Below, one piece after another: positions 8,637 through 18,337 of a DNA stretch of 37,917 bases; within the stretch, counting starts at the first letter, position 1; each line of letters begins with the position of its first letter. The stretch is from Oscillospiraceae bacterium. GTDB lineage: Bacteria; Bacillota; Clostridia; Oscillospirales; Ruminococcaceae. Under the pieces are notes generated by a model. The model worked only from the letters and a program-made list of their open reading frames with translations, ran no database searches and was not told the DNA's origin. Both the position numbers and the translations under genes were made by a program. The stretch spans positions 1-37,917 of the forward strand of contig SFFD01000009.1 of the NCBI GenBank assembly GCA_004556975.1, given 5' to 3'.

Positions 8637-9062
8637 TTACTTCTTTGCACCAGCCTTAGGACGTTTCGCACCGTATTTGGAACGGGCCTGCATCCTTTTT
8701 GCGACGCCCTGAGCGTCAAGAGTTCCGCGGATAATGTGGTAACGAACACCAGGAAGGTCTTTTACACGGCCGCCTCTGATAAGAACGACGCTGTGCTCCT
8801 GAAGGTTGTGGCCGATACCGGGAATGTAAGAAGTAACTTCCATTCCGTTGCTGAGACGTACTCTGGCGATTTTACGAAGAGCAGAGTTCGGCTTCTTCGG
8901 GGTAGCGGTACGAATAGCGGTGCAAACGCCGCGTTTTTGCGGGCTGTGCTGGTCAATGGCGACCTTCTTCTTGGAGTTCCAACCTTTCAGCAGAGCCGGA
9001 GCGGTGGATTTAACTTCAAGATCATGTCTTCCGTTGTGTACGAGCTGGTTAAAAGTAGGCAT
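8637..9062 (-). CDS. rpsL: 30S ribosomal protein S12
   Basis: S12 is the decoding-centre protein, 141 aa here, with the Firmicutes-type N-terminal insertion. MPTFNQLV, TPKKPNSALRKIARV and GGRVKDLPGVRYHIIRG are present, including the lysines whose mutation gives streptomycin resistance and the aspartate that is methylthiolated in some bacteria; all look wild type. An AGGAGG ribosome site precedes the ATG. It is the first gene of the str operon, behind a consensus promoter at 9134-9162. Confidence 0.98.
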   Translation of the reverse strand: MPTFNQLVHNGRHDLEVKSTAPALLKGWNSKKKVAIDQHSPQKRGVCTAIRTATPKKPNSALRKIARVRLSNGMEVTSYIPGIGHNLQEHSVVLIRGGRVKDLPGVRYHIIRGTLDAQGVAKRMQARSKYGAKRPKAGAKK

Positions 9063-9133
9063 AGGTTTCCTCCTTTCTTCAGTTTTTACCGTTTGGGCAT
9101 GGTTGTCCCCAAAGCAGGAACTACCAATTTCAA

Positions 9134-9162
9134 ATTATAACATTGTTCTGACCCTATGTCAA
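9134..9162 (-). promoter_or_regulatory. str operon promoter
   Basis: On the minus strand a perfect TTGACA (9162-9157) and a perfect TATAAT (9139-9134) are 17 bp apart, with a TG just before the -10. The start would be near 9127, giving a leader of about 65 nt before rpsL. Confidence 0.9.
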
Positions 9163-9293
9163 CAAAATTTTATGTAGGTATTTCACAAAAATAAGGCTTT
9201 ATATTCGTACAAAATGCCCAAAGCAAAAACTTTTTATTCATGTCATAGCTATATTAACAGCTAAAAGCCTTTTTCGTCTGCATAACACATTCA

Positions 9294-9330
9294 AAAAGCA
9301 AGCTTCCTCTGTATCGGGAAGCTTGCTTTT
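9294..9330 (-). terminator. rpoC terminator
   Basis: A 14-bp stem (arms 9317-9330 and 9294-9307) followed by T residues on the minus strand lies 8 bp after the rpoC stop. It separates rpoBC from the str operon. Confidence 0.85.
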
Positions 9331-9337
9331 GTATTGA

Positions 9338-12300
9338 TTATTCTTTAGATGCAGATGCTTCTTCCATTGCGTGCTCATACTCGTTGCCGTCATCAAAGGG
9401 CTTGATTTCGGGCATGGTTGCGGAATATGTTGCGTTGTTATAGCACTCCATACCGGTACCTGCGGGAACAAGCTTACCGATGATAACATTCTCTTTAAGG
9501 CCGAGAAGTCTGTCGGTTTTGCCCTTGATTGCCGCTTCGGTAAGAACACGGGTGGTCTCCTGGAAGGATGCGGCAGACATAAAGCTTTCGGTTGCAAGGG
9601 ACGCTTTGGTAATACCGAGAAGCATCGGGATATAGGTTGCTTCGCGCAGACCGGTTTCTCCCTCTGCAATACGTCTTCTGATTTCTCTGTTTTCCGCGAA
9701 CAGCTCGCCCTTTTCGACGGTCATGCCGGAAAGCAGATGCGTGTCGCCCTGGTCGTCAACCTTTACTTTCTTCATCATCTGGCGGACAATAACTTCAATA
9801 TGTTTATCGTTGATATCAACACCCTGAAGGCGGTAAACCTTCTGAACCTCGGCAATAAGGTAATCCTGAACGGCAAGAGCGCCGTTGATGTCAAGATATT
9901 TATGCGGGTTAACCGAGCCTTCGGTAAGAAGAGAACCGGCCTTGACATGGTCGCCCTCTTTTACGCAGGGGTGGCTGCCGTAAGTGATGAGATATTTGCG
10001 TTCTTCGCCGGTTTCCTTGTTGTAAACAACAATATGGCGGTTCTTTTTGATTTCCTCGATGCGAACATCGCCTTCAATTTCGGAAATGATGGCTTCACGC
10101 TTAGGATTTCTTGCTTCAAAGAGTTCTTCAACACGGGGAAGACCCTGTGTGATATCTTCAGCAGACGCGATACCACCGGTGTGGAAGGTACGCATGGTAA
10201 GCTGAGTACCGGGTTCGCCGATGGACTGTGCGGCTATTACACCGACAGCCTCGCCAACGGAAACAGGCTTGCCGTTGGCAAGGTTCATGCCGTAGCACTT
10301 GGCGCAAACGCCCTGTTTTGCCTCGCAGTTAAGGATGGAGCGAATTTTAACAGATGTTATGCCGGCTTCCTTGACGCGTTTGGCGTCGGCATCGTCCATC
10401 ATCTTATCTTTGCTTACTATAACCTCGCCGGTGGTCGGGTCAAGAATATCGTCGACGGCATAGCGGCCTACAAGGCGCTCTGTCATCGGTTCGATCATTT
10501 CGCCGCCCTCTTTGATGTCACAGACAATAATGCCTTCGTGAGTACCGCAGTCCTGCTCGCGGATAATAACATCCTGAGAAACGTCAACAAGACGTCTGGT
10601 AAGATAACCGGAGTCTGCGGTACGAAGCGCGGTATCTGCCAAGCCTTTACGCGCACCGCGGCTTGAAATGAAGTATTCAAGTATGTTAAGACCTTCACGG
10701 TAGTTGGCACGAATAGGAATTTCAATTGCTTTACCGGAAGTATTGGCGATAAGTCCGCGCATACCTGCAAGCTGACGAATCTGGTTCATGGAACCACGGG
10801 CGCCGGAATCCGCCATCATGAATATCGGGTTATATTTATCAAGGTTCTCTTTAAGAGCGTCTGCGACTTTGTCTGTGGTTTCGTTCCAGGTCGCAATTAC
10901 TTTCTTATAGCGTTCCTCATCGGACATAAGACCGCGGCGATACTGCTTTGTGATAATATCGACCTTTTTCTCTGCTTCCTGAAGAAGCTCATACTTCTTG
11001 GGAGGAATTACGGCGTCGCTTACGGAAACGGTTATGGCGCTCTTTGTGGAATATTTGAAGCCCTGAGCTTTAACTTTGTCAAGTACCTGAGCGGTAACGG
11101 CGGTGCCGTGCTTCTTTACGCAGCGGTCAATAATCTGACCAAGCTGCTTTTTGCCCACAAGAAAGTCGATTTCAAGGTCGAATTCGTGTTCGGGATCGGT
11201 TCTGTCAACATATCCGAGATCCTGCGGGATAGGCATATTGAATATGGTCTTGCCCACGGTGGTACGGATGATTTTGCTGCGCTTGGTTCCGTCCTCGTCG
11301 GTTTTCTCCATACGGATATATACCGGTGCGTGAAGACCGACAACACCGGAAGAATATGCCATAATGGCTTCGTTTACATCGCGGAACACCTTGCCCTCGC
11401 CTGCTTCATAGCCGGGTTTTTCAAGAGTAAGGTAATAGGAACCGAGAACCATGTCCTGGGTAGGAACGGTTACAGGCTTGCCGTCGGAAGGCTTAAGCAG
11501 GTTGTTTGCGGCAAGCATAAGGAATCTTGCCTCTGCCTGCGCTTCGGTGGAAAGCGGAACGTGAACGGCCATCTGGTCGCCGTCGAAGTCCGCGTTGTAT
11601 GCGGTACAGGCAAGAGGATGCAGCTTCAGCGCTCTGCCCTCTACCAATACGGGTTCAAAAGCCTGAATACCGAGTCTGTGAAGCGTAGGAGCACGGTTGA
11701 GCATAACCGGGTGGTCTTTAATGACGATTTCAAGGGCGTCCCAAACCTCCGGGCGTGCTCTTTCCACCATTTTTCTTGCGTTTTTGATGTTGGTGGCTGC
11801 GCCGACATCAACAAGGCGCTTCATAACAAAGGGTTTGAAGAGCTCCAAAGCCATTTCTTTAGGAAGGCCGCACTGACTCATCTTGAGCTCCGGGCCTACA
11901 ACGATAACTGAACGGCCGGAATAGTCAACACGCTTTCCGAGAAGGTTCTGGCGGAAGCGACCCTGCTTGCCCTTCAGCATGTCTGAAAGGGATTTAAGCG
12001 GTCTGTTGTTTGGGCCGGTAACAGGTCTGCCGCGGCGGCCGTTATCAATAAGGGCGTCCACCGCTTCCTGAAGCATACGCTTTTCGTTGCGGACAATGAT
12101 GTCCGGCGCGCCGAGCTCAAGAAGTCTGGTAAGGCGGTTGTTTCTGTTGATGACCCTTCTATAAAGGTCGTTAAGGTCGGAAGTGGCGAATCTTCCGCCG
12201 TCAAGCTGTACCATCGGGCGGATATCCGGAGGAATTACCGGAATAACGTCAAGAATCATCCACTCGGGGCGGTTGCCGGAAAGGCGGAACGCTTCTGTCA

Positions 12301-12931
12301 CTTCAAGGCGTTTCAGAAGGCGTACGCGCTTTTGACCGGAGGCATTTTCAAGCTCTTCATGAAGCTCCTGAGAGAGCTTTTCAAGGTCTATGTCTTTAAG
12401 AAGAAGCTGAATTGCTTCCGCTCCCATTCCTGCCTGAAAATCCTCGCCGTATTTTTCGCGCATCTCTCTGTATTCCTTTTCGGAAAGAAGCTGTTTGTTT
12501 TCCAGAGAGGTGTTGCCTTTATCGGTTACGATATAGCTTGCGAAATAAAGAACCTTTTCAAGAAGCCTTGGGCTCATATCAAGGATAAGACCCATTCTTG
12601 AAGGCGTTCCCTTGAAGTACCAGATGTGTGAAACAGGCGCGGCAAGCTTGATGTGACCCATACGCTCGCGTCTTACCTTTGCTCTTGTTACTTCAACTCC
12701 GCAGCGTTCGCATATTTTGCCTTTAAAACGAAGGCGTTTATATTTTCCGCAATAGCATTCCCAGTCCTTGGTCGGTCCGAAAATCCTTTCGCAGAAAAGG
12801 CCGTCGCGTTCGGGCTTAAGTGTTCTGTAGTTTATCGTTTCGGGTTTCTTTACCTCGCCGTAGGACCATTCCAGAATCTTTTCGGGCGAAGCAAGGCCGA
12901 TTTTGATAGAATCAAAGGTGTTGAATTCCAT
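9338..12931 (-). CDS. rpoC: RNA polymerase beta' subunit
   Basis: This 1197-aa subunit carries the catalytic magnesium site. Residues 59-77 form the N-terminal zinc site (CYCGKYKRLRFKGKICERC). YNADFDGDQMAVHVPL near residue 450 holds the three catalytic aspartates. The bridge helix/trigger loop region (SSRGARKGLADTALRTADSG) and the second zinc cluster with CEAKQGVCAKCYG are present. The length suits a Firmicutes beta' without large insertions. It starts 18 bp after rpoB ends and is cotranscribed with it. Confidence 0.98.
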   Translation of the reverse strand: MEFNTFDSIKIGLASPEKILEWSYGEVKKPETINYRTLKPERDGLFCERIFGPTKDWECYCGKYKRLRFKGKICERCGVEVTRAKVRRERMGHIKLAAPVSHIWYFKGTPSRMGLILDMSPRLLEKVLYFASYIVTDKGNTSLENKQLLSEKEYREMREKYGEDFQAGMGAEAIQLLLKDIDLEKLSQELHEELENASGQKRVRLLKRLEVTEAFRLSGNRPEWMILDVIPVIPPDIRPMVQLDGGRFATSDLNDLYRRVINRNNRLTRLLELGAPDIIVRNEKRMLQEAVDALIDNGRRGRPVTGPNNRPLKSLSDMLKGKQGRFRQNLLGKRVDYSGRSVIVVGPELKMSQCGLPKEMALELFKPFVMKRLVDVGAATNIKNARKMVERARPEVWDALEIVIKDHPVMLNRAPTLHRLGIQAFEPVLVEGRALKLHPLACTAYNADFDGDQMAVHVPLSTEAQAEARFLMLAANNLLKPSDGKPVTVPTQDMVLGSYYLTLEKPGYEAGEGKVFRDVNEAIMAYSSGVVGLHAPVYIRMEKTDEDGTKRSKIIRTTVGKTIFNMPIPQDLGYVDRTDPEHEFDLEIDFLVGKKQLGQIIDRCVKKHGTAVTAQVLDKVKAQGFKYSTKSAITVSVSDAVIPPKKYELLQEAEKKVDIITKQYRRGLMSDEERYKKVIATWNETTDKVADALKENLDKYNPIFMMADSGARGSMNQIRQLAGMRGLIANTSGKAIEIPIRANYREGLNILEYFISSRGARKGLADTALRTADSGYLTRRLVDVSQDVIIREQDCGTHEGIIVCDIKEGGEMIEPMTERLVGRYAVDDILDPTTGEVIVSKDKMMDDADAKRVKEAGITSVKIRSILNCEAKQGVCAKCYGMNLANGKPVSVGEAVGVIAAQSIGEPGTQLTMRTFHTGGIASAEDITQGLPRVEELFEARNPKREAIISEIEGDVRIEEIKKNRHIVVYNKETGEERKYLITYGSHPCVKEGDHVKAGSLLTEGSVNPHKYLDINGALAVQDYLIAEVQKVYRLQGVDINDKHIEVIVRQMMKKVKVDDQGDTHLLSGMTVEKGELFAENREIRRRIAEGETGLREATYIPMLLGITKASLATESFMSAASFQETTRVLTEAAIKGKTDRLLGLKENVIIGKLVPAGTGMECYNNATYSATMPEIKPFDDGNEYEHAMEEASASKE

Positions 12932-12949
12932 TATTTGCAGCCCTCCCCA

Positions 12950-15900
12950 TTACATTTCATCGTCGTCATCGGAACCGAAATCAAAAGACATATCGCTGAA
13001 AAGATCGGACATTTCGTCATCGTCTTCCTCGTCTGCGTCCTTAACCTGGTATCCGTCGAAATCGCCTTCATAAGCAACGCTGTCTTCATCAAAATTGATG
13101 TTCTCGTCGCCGGGAATAAGACCTGCGTCTTCATCATCAAAGTTTTGCTTAAGGTCGATTTCTTCGTTGTTTTTATCAAGCACCTTGATATCAAGACCAA
13201 GGGACTGAAGTTCTTTGATAAGCACCTTGAAGGATTCCGGAATACCTGCCGGCGGAACGTTCTGACCCTTGACAATGGATTCAAAGGTTTTTACACGGCC
13301 GACAACGTCATCGGACTTGACGGTAAGGATTTCCTGAAGAGTATAGGCCGCGCCGTAAGCTTCAAGAGCCCAAACCTCCATTTCACCGAATCTCTGTCCG
13401 CCGAACTGAGCTTTACCGCCGAGAGGCTGCTGTGTAACAAGGCTGTACGGGCCGGTGGAACGGGCATGAATTTTATCGTCAACAAGGTGGTGCAGTTTAA
13501 GGTAGTACATGTAACCTACCGTTACAGGGTTGTCAAACAGCTCGCCCGTACGGCCGTCGCGAAGCTGAACCTTGCCGCTTTCGTCAAGACCCGCCTGAGT
13601 AAGAAGCTCGCGGATATCCGATTCATGAGCACCGTCGAAAACGGGGGTCATAACATGCCAGCCAAGCTCCGCCGCGGCTCTTCCGAGGTGAACCTCGAGC
13701 ACCTGACCGATATTCATACGGGAAGGAACGCCCAGAGGGTTAAGAAGAATATCCAGCGGACGGCCGTCCGGAAGGAACGGCATATCTTCCTGCGGAAGTA
13801 TTCTGGAAACAACGCCCTTGTTTCCGTGGCGTCCGGCCATCTTATCGCCGACGGAGAGTTTTCTCTTTTGCGCGATGTAGCAGCGAACGACCTGGTTTAC
13901 GCCGGGAGCAAGCTCGTCGCAGTTCTCTCTGGTGAACACCTGAACGTCAACGATTATGCCGTATTCGCCGTGGGGAACGCGCAGGGAGGTATCGCGAACC
14001 TCTCTTGCCTTTTCACCGAAGATTGCGCGAAGCAGTCTTTCCTCTGCGGTAAGCTCGGTTTCGCCCTTCGGGGTAACCTTACCGACAAGGATGTCTCCGG
14101 CACGAACCTCCGCGCCGACGCGGATAATGCCGCGCTCGTCAAGCTCGCGGAGGGCATCGTCACCCACGTTAGGAATATCGCGGGTGATTTCTTCCGGACC
14201 GAGTTTAGTGTCACGGGATTCAAGCTCGTATTCCTCAATATGAACGGAAGTGAAGGTATCCTCTTTAACAAGCTTTTCATTGATAAGAACGGCGTCCTCG
14301 TAGTTATAGCCTTCCCAGGTCATAAAGCCGATGAGCATATTCTTACCAAGGGAAACCTCGCCTTCACAGGTGGCGGGGCCGTCGCAGATCACCTGACCCT
14401 TTTCAACATGCTCGCCCTTGCAGACTATGGGGCGCTGGTTTACGCAGGTTCCCTGGTTGGAACGAAGGAACTTGATGATTTTGTATTCGTCATTTTCTCC
14501 GTTGTCGTCGCGCTTGATAACAACTCTTGCGGCGTCGACCTTAACAACGGTGCCGGCGTGCTCCGCAAGCACGGTTACGCCGGAGTCGACGGCAGCTTTG
14601 TACTCCATACCGGTACCGACGAAGGGTCTTTCGGTTTTAAGCAGCGGAACCGCCTGCTTTTGCATGTTGGAGCCCATAAGAGCGCGGTTCGCGTCGTCGT
14701 TTTCAAGGAAAGGAATCATTGCGGTTGCTACGGAAACAACCATTTTAGGAGAAACGTCCATATAGTCAACCCTTGCGGCATCAACCTCAATGAATTCGTC
14801 CTTATAGCGGCACGTTACCTTAGATACCGCAAAGCGGTTGTTTTCGTCAAGGGGAGTATTTGCCTGAGCAACAATGTAATCGTCCTCGGTATCCGCGGTC
14901 ATGTACTCGATTTCGTCAAGTACAACGCCGGTTTCTTTATCAACCTTGCGGAAAGGCGCTTCAATAAAGCCGTATTTGTTTATCTTTGCATAAGTAGCAA
15001 GGTAGGAAATAAGACCGATGTTCGGGCCTTCGGGGGTTTCAATCGGGCACATACGGCCATAGTGGCTGTAATGTACGTCACGAACTTCGAATCCTGCGCG
15101 GTCACGGGAAAGACCGCCGGGGCCGAGAGCGGACAGACGACGCTTATGGGTAAGCTCGGAAAGCGGGTTAGTCTGATCCATGAACTGAGAAAGCGGAGAA
15201 GAACCGAAGAACTCTTTGATGGCTGCAACAACCGGACGGATGTTTACAAGTCCTTGAGGAGTGATTGCTTCGGCGTCCTGCGCCTGAATGGTCATGCGCT
15301 CGCGGATAACTCTTTCAACTCTGGAAAAACCGATGCGGAACTGGTTCTGGAGCAGCTCGCCGACGCATCTTATGCGGCGGTTTCCAAGGTGGTCGATGTC
15401 GTCCGTGCTTCCGATACCCCAGTAAAGGTTGCACATATAGTTGATAGAGGAGAATATATCGTCAATGATGATGTGTTTTGGAATGAGTTCGTCCACGTTC
15501 TCTTTGATAAGAGAAATAAGAAGTTCTTTGTCTTCACCGGCTTTTTCGGCAATTTCGGTGATTACGGAAAAGCGTACCTTTTCATTGATAAAGAGTTTTT
15601 CAAGCTCTTCTTTGGAAAGGTCGACATAGTCTTCGGCATTTACCATATTGTTGGAAATTACCTTGATATGGTGACCGTCAATGTCAACAATAACCTCGCG
15701 CACGCCTTTTTTGTCCATAAGGGCAGCGTCCGCTCTGGTAACGGTTACGCCGGCGTCAAACATAACTTCGCCGGTAAGCGGGTCGGCAACCGGCTCCGCA
15801 AGGGTAAGACCGGCAATTCTTCTTTCGAGAGCAAGCTTTTTGTTGTATTTATAGCGGCCGACTCTGGAAATGTCGTATCTTCTTGCGTCAAAGAAAAGGT

Positions 15901-16672
15901 TGTTAAGGTGCTGTTCGCTTGTTTCAACCGTAGGCGGCTCGCCCGGACGAAGCTTGCGGTACACTTCAAGCAACGCTTCTTCTCTTGATTTTGTGTTGTC
16001 TTTTTCAATGGTGGCAAGAATCATGGGTTCTTCGCCGAAATAGTCGATTATCTGCTCATCAGAACCAAGACCGAGCGCTCTGATAAAGGTGGTAACCGGC
16101 AGCTTGCGGTTTTTATCGATTCTTACGCCGAAAACGTCGTTAAGATCGCTTTCATATTCAAGCCATGCGCCGCGGTTGGGTATGATAGTGCTGGCAAAAA
16201 GCTTTTTACCGGTTTTATCATAGTTCATGGCGTAATAAACGCCGGGGGAACGAACAAGCTGGGATACGATAACGCGTTCCGCACCGTTGATTACAAAGGT
16301 TCCGGAAGGGGTCATTATCGGGAAATCTCCCATAAAGATGTCCTGTTCCTTGATTTCGCCGGTTTCCTTGTTTTGCAGGCGCGCTCTTACGCGAAGAGGC
16401 GCAGCATAGGTTACGTCACGCTCTTTGCATTCCTCGATGGTATATTTGGGCTTATCCTCGATATGATAATCAATGAAGTCCAAAACAAGGTTGCCGGAAT
16501 AATCCGTGATGGCCGAAACATCGCGGAAAACTTCCTGCAGTCCCTCTTCAAGGAACCACTTATAAGAGTCCTTCTGTACCTCAATGAGGTTTGGCATATC
16601 AAGCACCTCATTGATTTTGGAAAAACTCATGCGGACATTTTTGCCGAGCTGGACAGGTTTTACGTTTACCAA
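12950..16672 (-). CDS. rpoB: RNA polymerase beta subunit
   Basis: The subunit is about 1240 aa. The rifampicin pocket reads SQFMDQTNPLSELTHKRRLS, which has the sensitive-type residues. DKMAGRHGNKGVVS and GGQRFGEMEVWALEAYGA mark the catalytic C-terminal half. The last 60 residues are very acidic and end in DDDDEM. I choose the TTG at 16672 because GGAG lies 8 nt upstream and the product then begins VNVKPVQLGK, close to relatives; an in-frame ATG at 16690 has no good ribosome site. No rplJ or rplL lies upstream; the gene has its own promoter instead. Confidence 0.97.
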   Translation of the reverse strand: MVNVKPVQLGKNVRMSFSKINEVLDMPNLIEVQKDSYKWFLEEGLQEVFRDVSAITDYSGNLVLDFIDYHIEDKPKYTIEECKERDVTYAAPLRVRARLQNKETGEIKEQDIFMGDFPIMTPSGTFVINGAERVIVSQLVRSPGVYYAMNYDKTGKKLFASTIIPNRGAWLEYESDLNDVFGVRIDKNRKLPVTTFIRALGLGSDEQIIDYFGEEPMILATIEKDNTKSREEALLEVYRKLRPGEPPTVETSEQHLNNLFFDARRYDISRVGRYKYNKKLALERRIAGLTLAEPVADPLTGEVMFDAGVTVTRADAALMDKKGVREVIVDIDGHHIKVISNNMVNAEDYVDLSKEELEKLFINEKVRFSVITEIAEKAGEDKELLISLIKENVDELIPKHIIIDDIFSSINYMCNLYWGIGSTDDIDHLGNRRIRCVGELLQNQFRIGFSRVERVIRERMTIQAQDAEAITPQGLVNIRPVVAAIKEFFGSSPLSQFMDQTNPLSELTHKRRLSALGPGGLSRDRAGFEVRDVHYSHYGRMCPIETPEGPNIGLISYLATYAKINKYGFIEAPFRKVDKETGVVLDEIEYMTADTEDDYIVAQANTPLDENNRFAVSKVTCRYKDEFIEVDAARVDYMDVSPKMVVSVATAMIPFLENDDANRALMGSNMQKQAVPLLKTERPFVGTGMEYKAAVDSGVTVLAEHAGTVVKVDAARVVIKRDDNGENDEYKIIKFLRSNQGTCVNQRPIVCKGEHVEKGQVICDGPATCEGEVSLGKNMLIGFMTWEGYNYEDAVLINEKLVKEDTFTSVHIEEYELESRDTKLGPEEITRDIPNVGDDALRELDERGIIRVGAEVRAGDILVGKVTPKGETELTAEERLLRAIFGEKAREVRDTSLRVPHGEYGIIVDVQVFTRENCDELAPGVNQVVRCYIAQKRKLSVGDKMAGRHGNKGVVSRILPQEDMPFLPDGRPLDILLNPLGVPSRMNIGQVLEVHLGRAAAELGWHVMTPVFDGAHESDIRELLTQAGLDESGKVQLRDGRTGELFDNPVTVGYMYYLKLHHLVDDKIHARSTGPYSLVTQQPLGGKAQFGGQRFGEMEVWALEAYGAAYTLQEILTVKSDDVVGRVKTFESIVKGQNVPPAGIPESFKVLIKELQSLGLDIKVLDKNNEEIDLKQNFDDEDAGLIPGDENINFDEDSVAYEGDFDGYQVKDADEEDDDEMSDLFSDMSFDFGSDDDDEM

Positions 16673-16800
16673 ATAGCTCACTCCATTCATCCGTATTTAC
16701 GTCGTTTTATTTTTTAGCCTAAAACACTTGCATTTTGCTTAAAAGTGTGATATAGTGTATCTAATCAAACGCACATATGTCCATTCTGATACATTCTATA

Positions 16801-16829
16801 AGTATAATGCAGTTGTCAAGTGGTGTCAA
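16801..16829 (-). promoter_or_regulatory. rpoBC promoter
   Basis: On the minus strand TTGACA (16829-16824), 17 bp and TATACT (16806-16801) form a strong promoter about 120 bp before rpoB. A second TTGACA copy lies inside the spacer (16819-16814) without a partner at proper distance. Confidence 0.85.
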
Positions 16830-17393
16830 GTCCTTTTCGGGCTTTGACGCCGTTTTTTTATAATTTTTTTATTTACATTATATAAAATGTTGTTTTTGCG
16901 CTGTCTGTGTGAGTTTAACGGCCATGTTTTTACTAATTATTGGAATATCGCCGCGCATATATTCGCACCAAATAATTTCATTTTCAGAGCATATTTTTGA
17001 GGTCAACGGTAGTTTTAATGCAAATTTCATCCACGCTTCCTTGTGTTTCTTATGCTCTGATAAGCCTGCTTCTCTCGGAAACCACAGCCGGCGTTTTTCG
17101 GATTTTTCAGTTTGCTTTCTATAAAATCTGCCCGACCGAAGCGCCCACATTTTTTCTTTAAAATACGCCGCATAAAAATTTTTTGCCGAAAAATCTTTCC
17201 GCAAAAGCGCAAACAAATTCTGCCGCTTTTCCCTTTTCGCTTTCATCTGTACGCTTTCAAACAAGCTGCTTTCAGTAAGCTTTTTCGGCTTTGCCTGACC
17301 CGGCAAAAAATATCAAATACTCAATTTTTGCGGTATTTTTATTTTAAAAATGCGTTTGCGCCATTCATAAAAACATATTTTTATGCAAAACCC
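16830..17393. other. AT-rich spacer between divergent rpoB and yebC
   Basis: About 560 bp lie between the two promoters. Lysine-rich frames are open on both strands, the longest at 16878-17306 minus, but it needs a TTG start with no ribosome site and has no recognised motif. No tRNA-like or riboswitch-like structure was recognised. I see no supported gene here. Confidence 0.5.
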
Positions 17394-17422
17394 TTGCAAA
17401 GCAGCTTAATATATGTTAAAAT
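17394..17422 (+). promoter_or_regulatory. yebC promoter
   Basis: TTGCAA (17394-17399), a 17-bp spacer and TAAAAT (17417-17422) lie about 40 bp before the gene. Confidence 0.65.
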
Positions 17423-17461
17423 TTTTTGTAAAACAATTTTTCCTATAAGGGGCGATATAAA

Positions 17462-18205
17462 ATGTCAGGACATTCCAAATGGAGTACCATCAAACGAAAA
17501 AAAGAAGGCATAGACGCTGCCCGCGGCAAGATCTTCACCAAAATCGGCCGTGAAATCACCGTAGCAGTCCGTGAAGGAGGCCCTGACCCCAACAACAACA
17601 GCAAGCTGCAGGCTCTTATCCTTAAAGCGAAAGCAAACAATGTGCCCAACGACAATATAGACAGAACCATCAAAAAAGCCGCCGGCATGGGCGACAAAAC
17701 AACCTTTGAAGACATCGTTTACGAAGGCTACGGCCCCTGCGGAATTGCCGTTATAGTTGAAACTCTTACCGATAACCGCAACCGCACCGCAGGCGATATC
17801 CGCCATTACTTCGACAAATTCGGCGGAAACCTCGGCCAGAACGGCTGCGTTTCTTTCATGTTCGACCGCAAGGGCGTTATTGTAATCGAGGACGAAGATC
17901 TTGACGAAGACAAGCTTATGGAAGACGTTATGGAAGCCGGCGGCGACGATTTCAAATACGAAGACGGAATTGCCGAAATTGTCACCGCACCCAATGATTT
18001 CCCTGCGGTGCGCGACGCGCTTTATAACATGGGCTATCGTTTTGCTTCCGCAGATATTGCCTATGTTCCGCAGACCACTTCCACCATCGACGATCCGGAC
18101 AGCATTGCAAAGATGAATAAGCTGCTTGACCAGCTTGAAGAAAACGATGACGTCCAAAACGTGTGGCACAACTGGGATATGCCCGCCGATGATGATGAAG
18201 ATTGA
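17462..18205 (+). CDS. yebC: YebC/TACO1-family protein
   Basis: This 247-aa protein has the family N-terminus MSGHSKWSTIKRKKEGIDAA and the central GYGPCGIAVIVE(T)LTDNRNR region, with an acidic C-terminal tail. The family was annotated as a transcription regulator; the mitochondrial homologue TACO1 and recent bacterial work point to a translation role on the ribosome. AAGGGG precedes the ATG. It has its own promoter and a strong terminator, so it is monocistronic. It is divergent from rpoB, which is unusual next to this operon. Confidence 0.95.
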   Translation: MSGHSKWSTIKRKKEGIDAARGKIFTKIGREITVAVREGGPDPNNNSKLQALILKAKANNVPNDNIDRTIKKAAGMGDKTTFEDIVYEGYGPCGIAVIVETLTDNRNRTAGDIRHYFDKFGGNLGQNGCVSFMFDRKGVIVIEDEDLDEDKLMEDVMEAGGDDFKYEDGIAEIVTAPNDFPAVRDALYNMGYRFASADIAYVPQTTSTIDDPDSIAKMNKLLDQLEENDDVQNVWHNWDMPADDDED

Positions 18206-18228
18206 TTTTTCAGTTTAATGGATATGAC

Positions 18229-18260
18229 AACTCCCCCTGCCGAACGGCAGGGGGAGTTTT
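18229..18260 (+). terminator. yebC terminator
   Basis: A GC-rich stem of CTCCCCCTGC with GCAGGGGGAG and a short CGAACG loop is followed by six T residues, starting 24 bp after the yebC stop. Confidence 0.9.
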
Positions 18261-18264
18261 TTGC

Positions 18265-18297
18265 AAAAAATTGCTCATTCCATCAGCCGGAATGAGC
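18265..18297 (-). terminator. Terminator of the small lipoprotein gene
   Basis: On the minus strand a 9-bp stem (GCTCATTCC with GGAATGAGC, 7-nt loop) is followed by AATTTTTT. It faces the yebC terminator in the convergent gap. Confidence 0.75.
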
Positions 18298-18337
18298 GAT
18301 TTCTTATTTTATTTCATAGAAGATGCTTCGCAGCGTT

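Noticed and set aside
12653..15988. 1111-codon open frame on the plus strand
   Set aside because: It is antisense to rpoB and rpoC, with no motif or ribosome site.
16878..17306. 142-codon lysine-rich frame on the minus strand between rpoB and yebC
   Set aside because: It needs a TTG start with no ribosome site, shows no recognisable motif and overlaps equally open frames on the other strand in AT-rich DNA.
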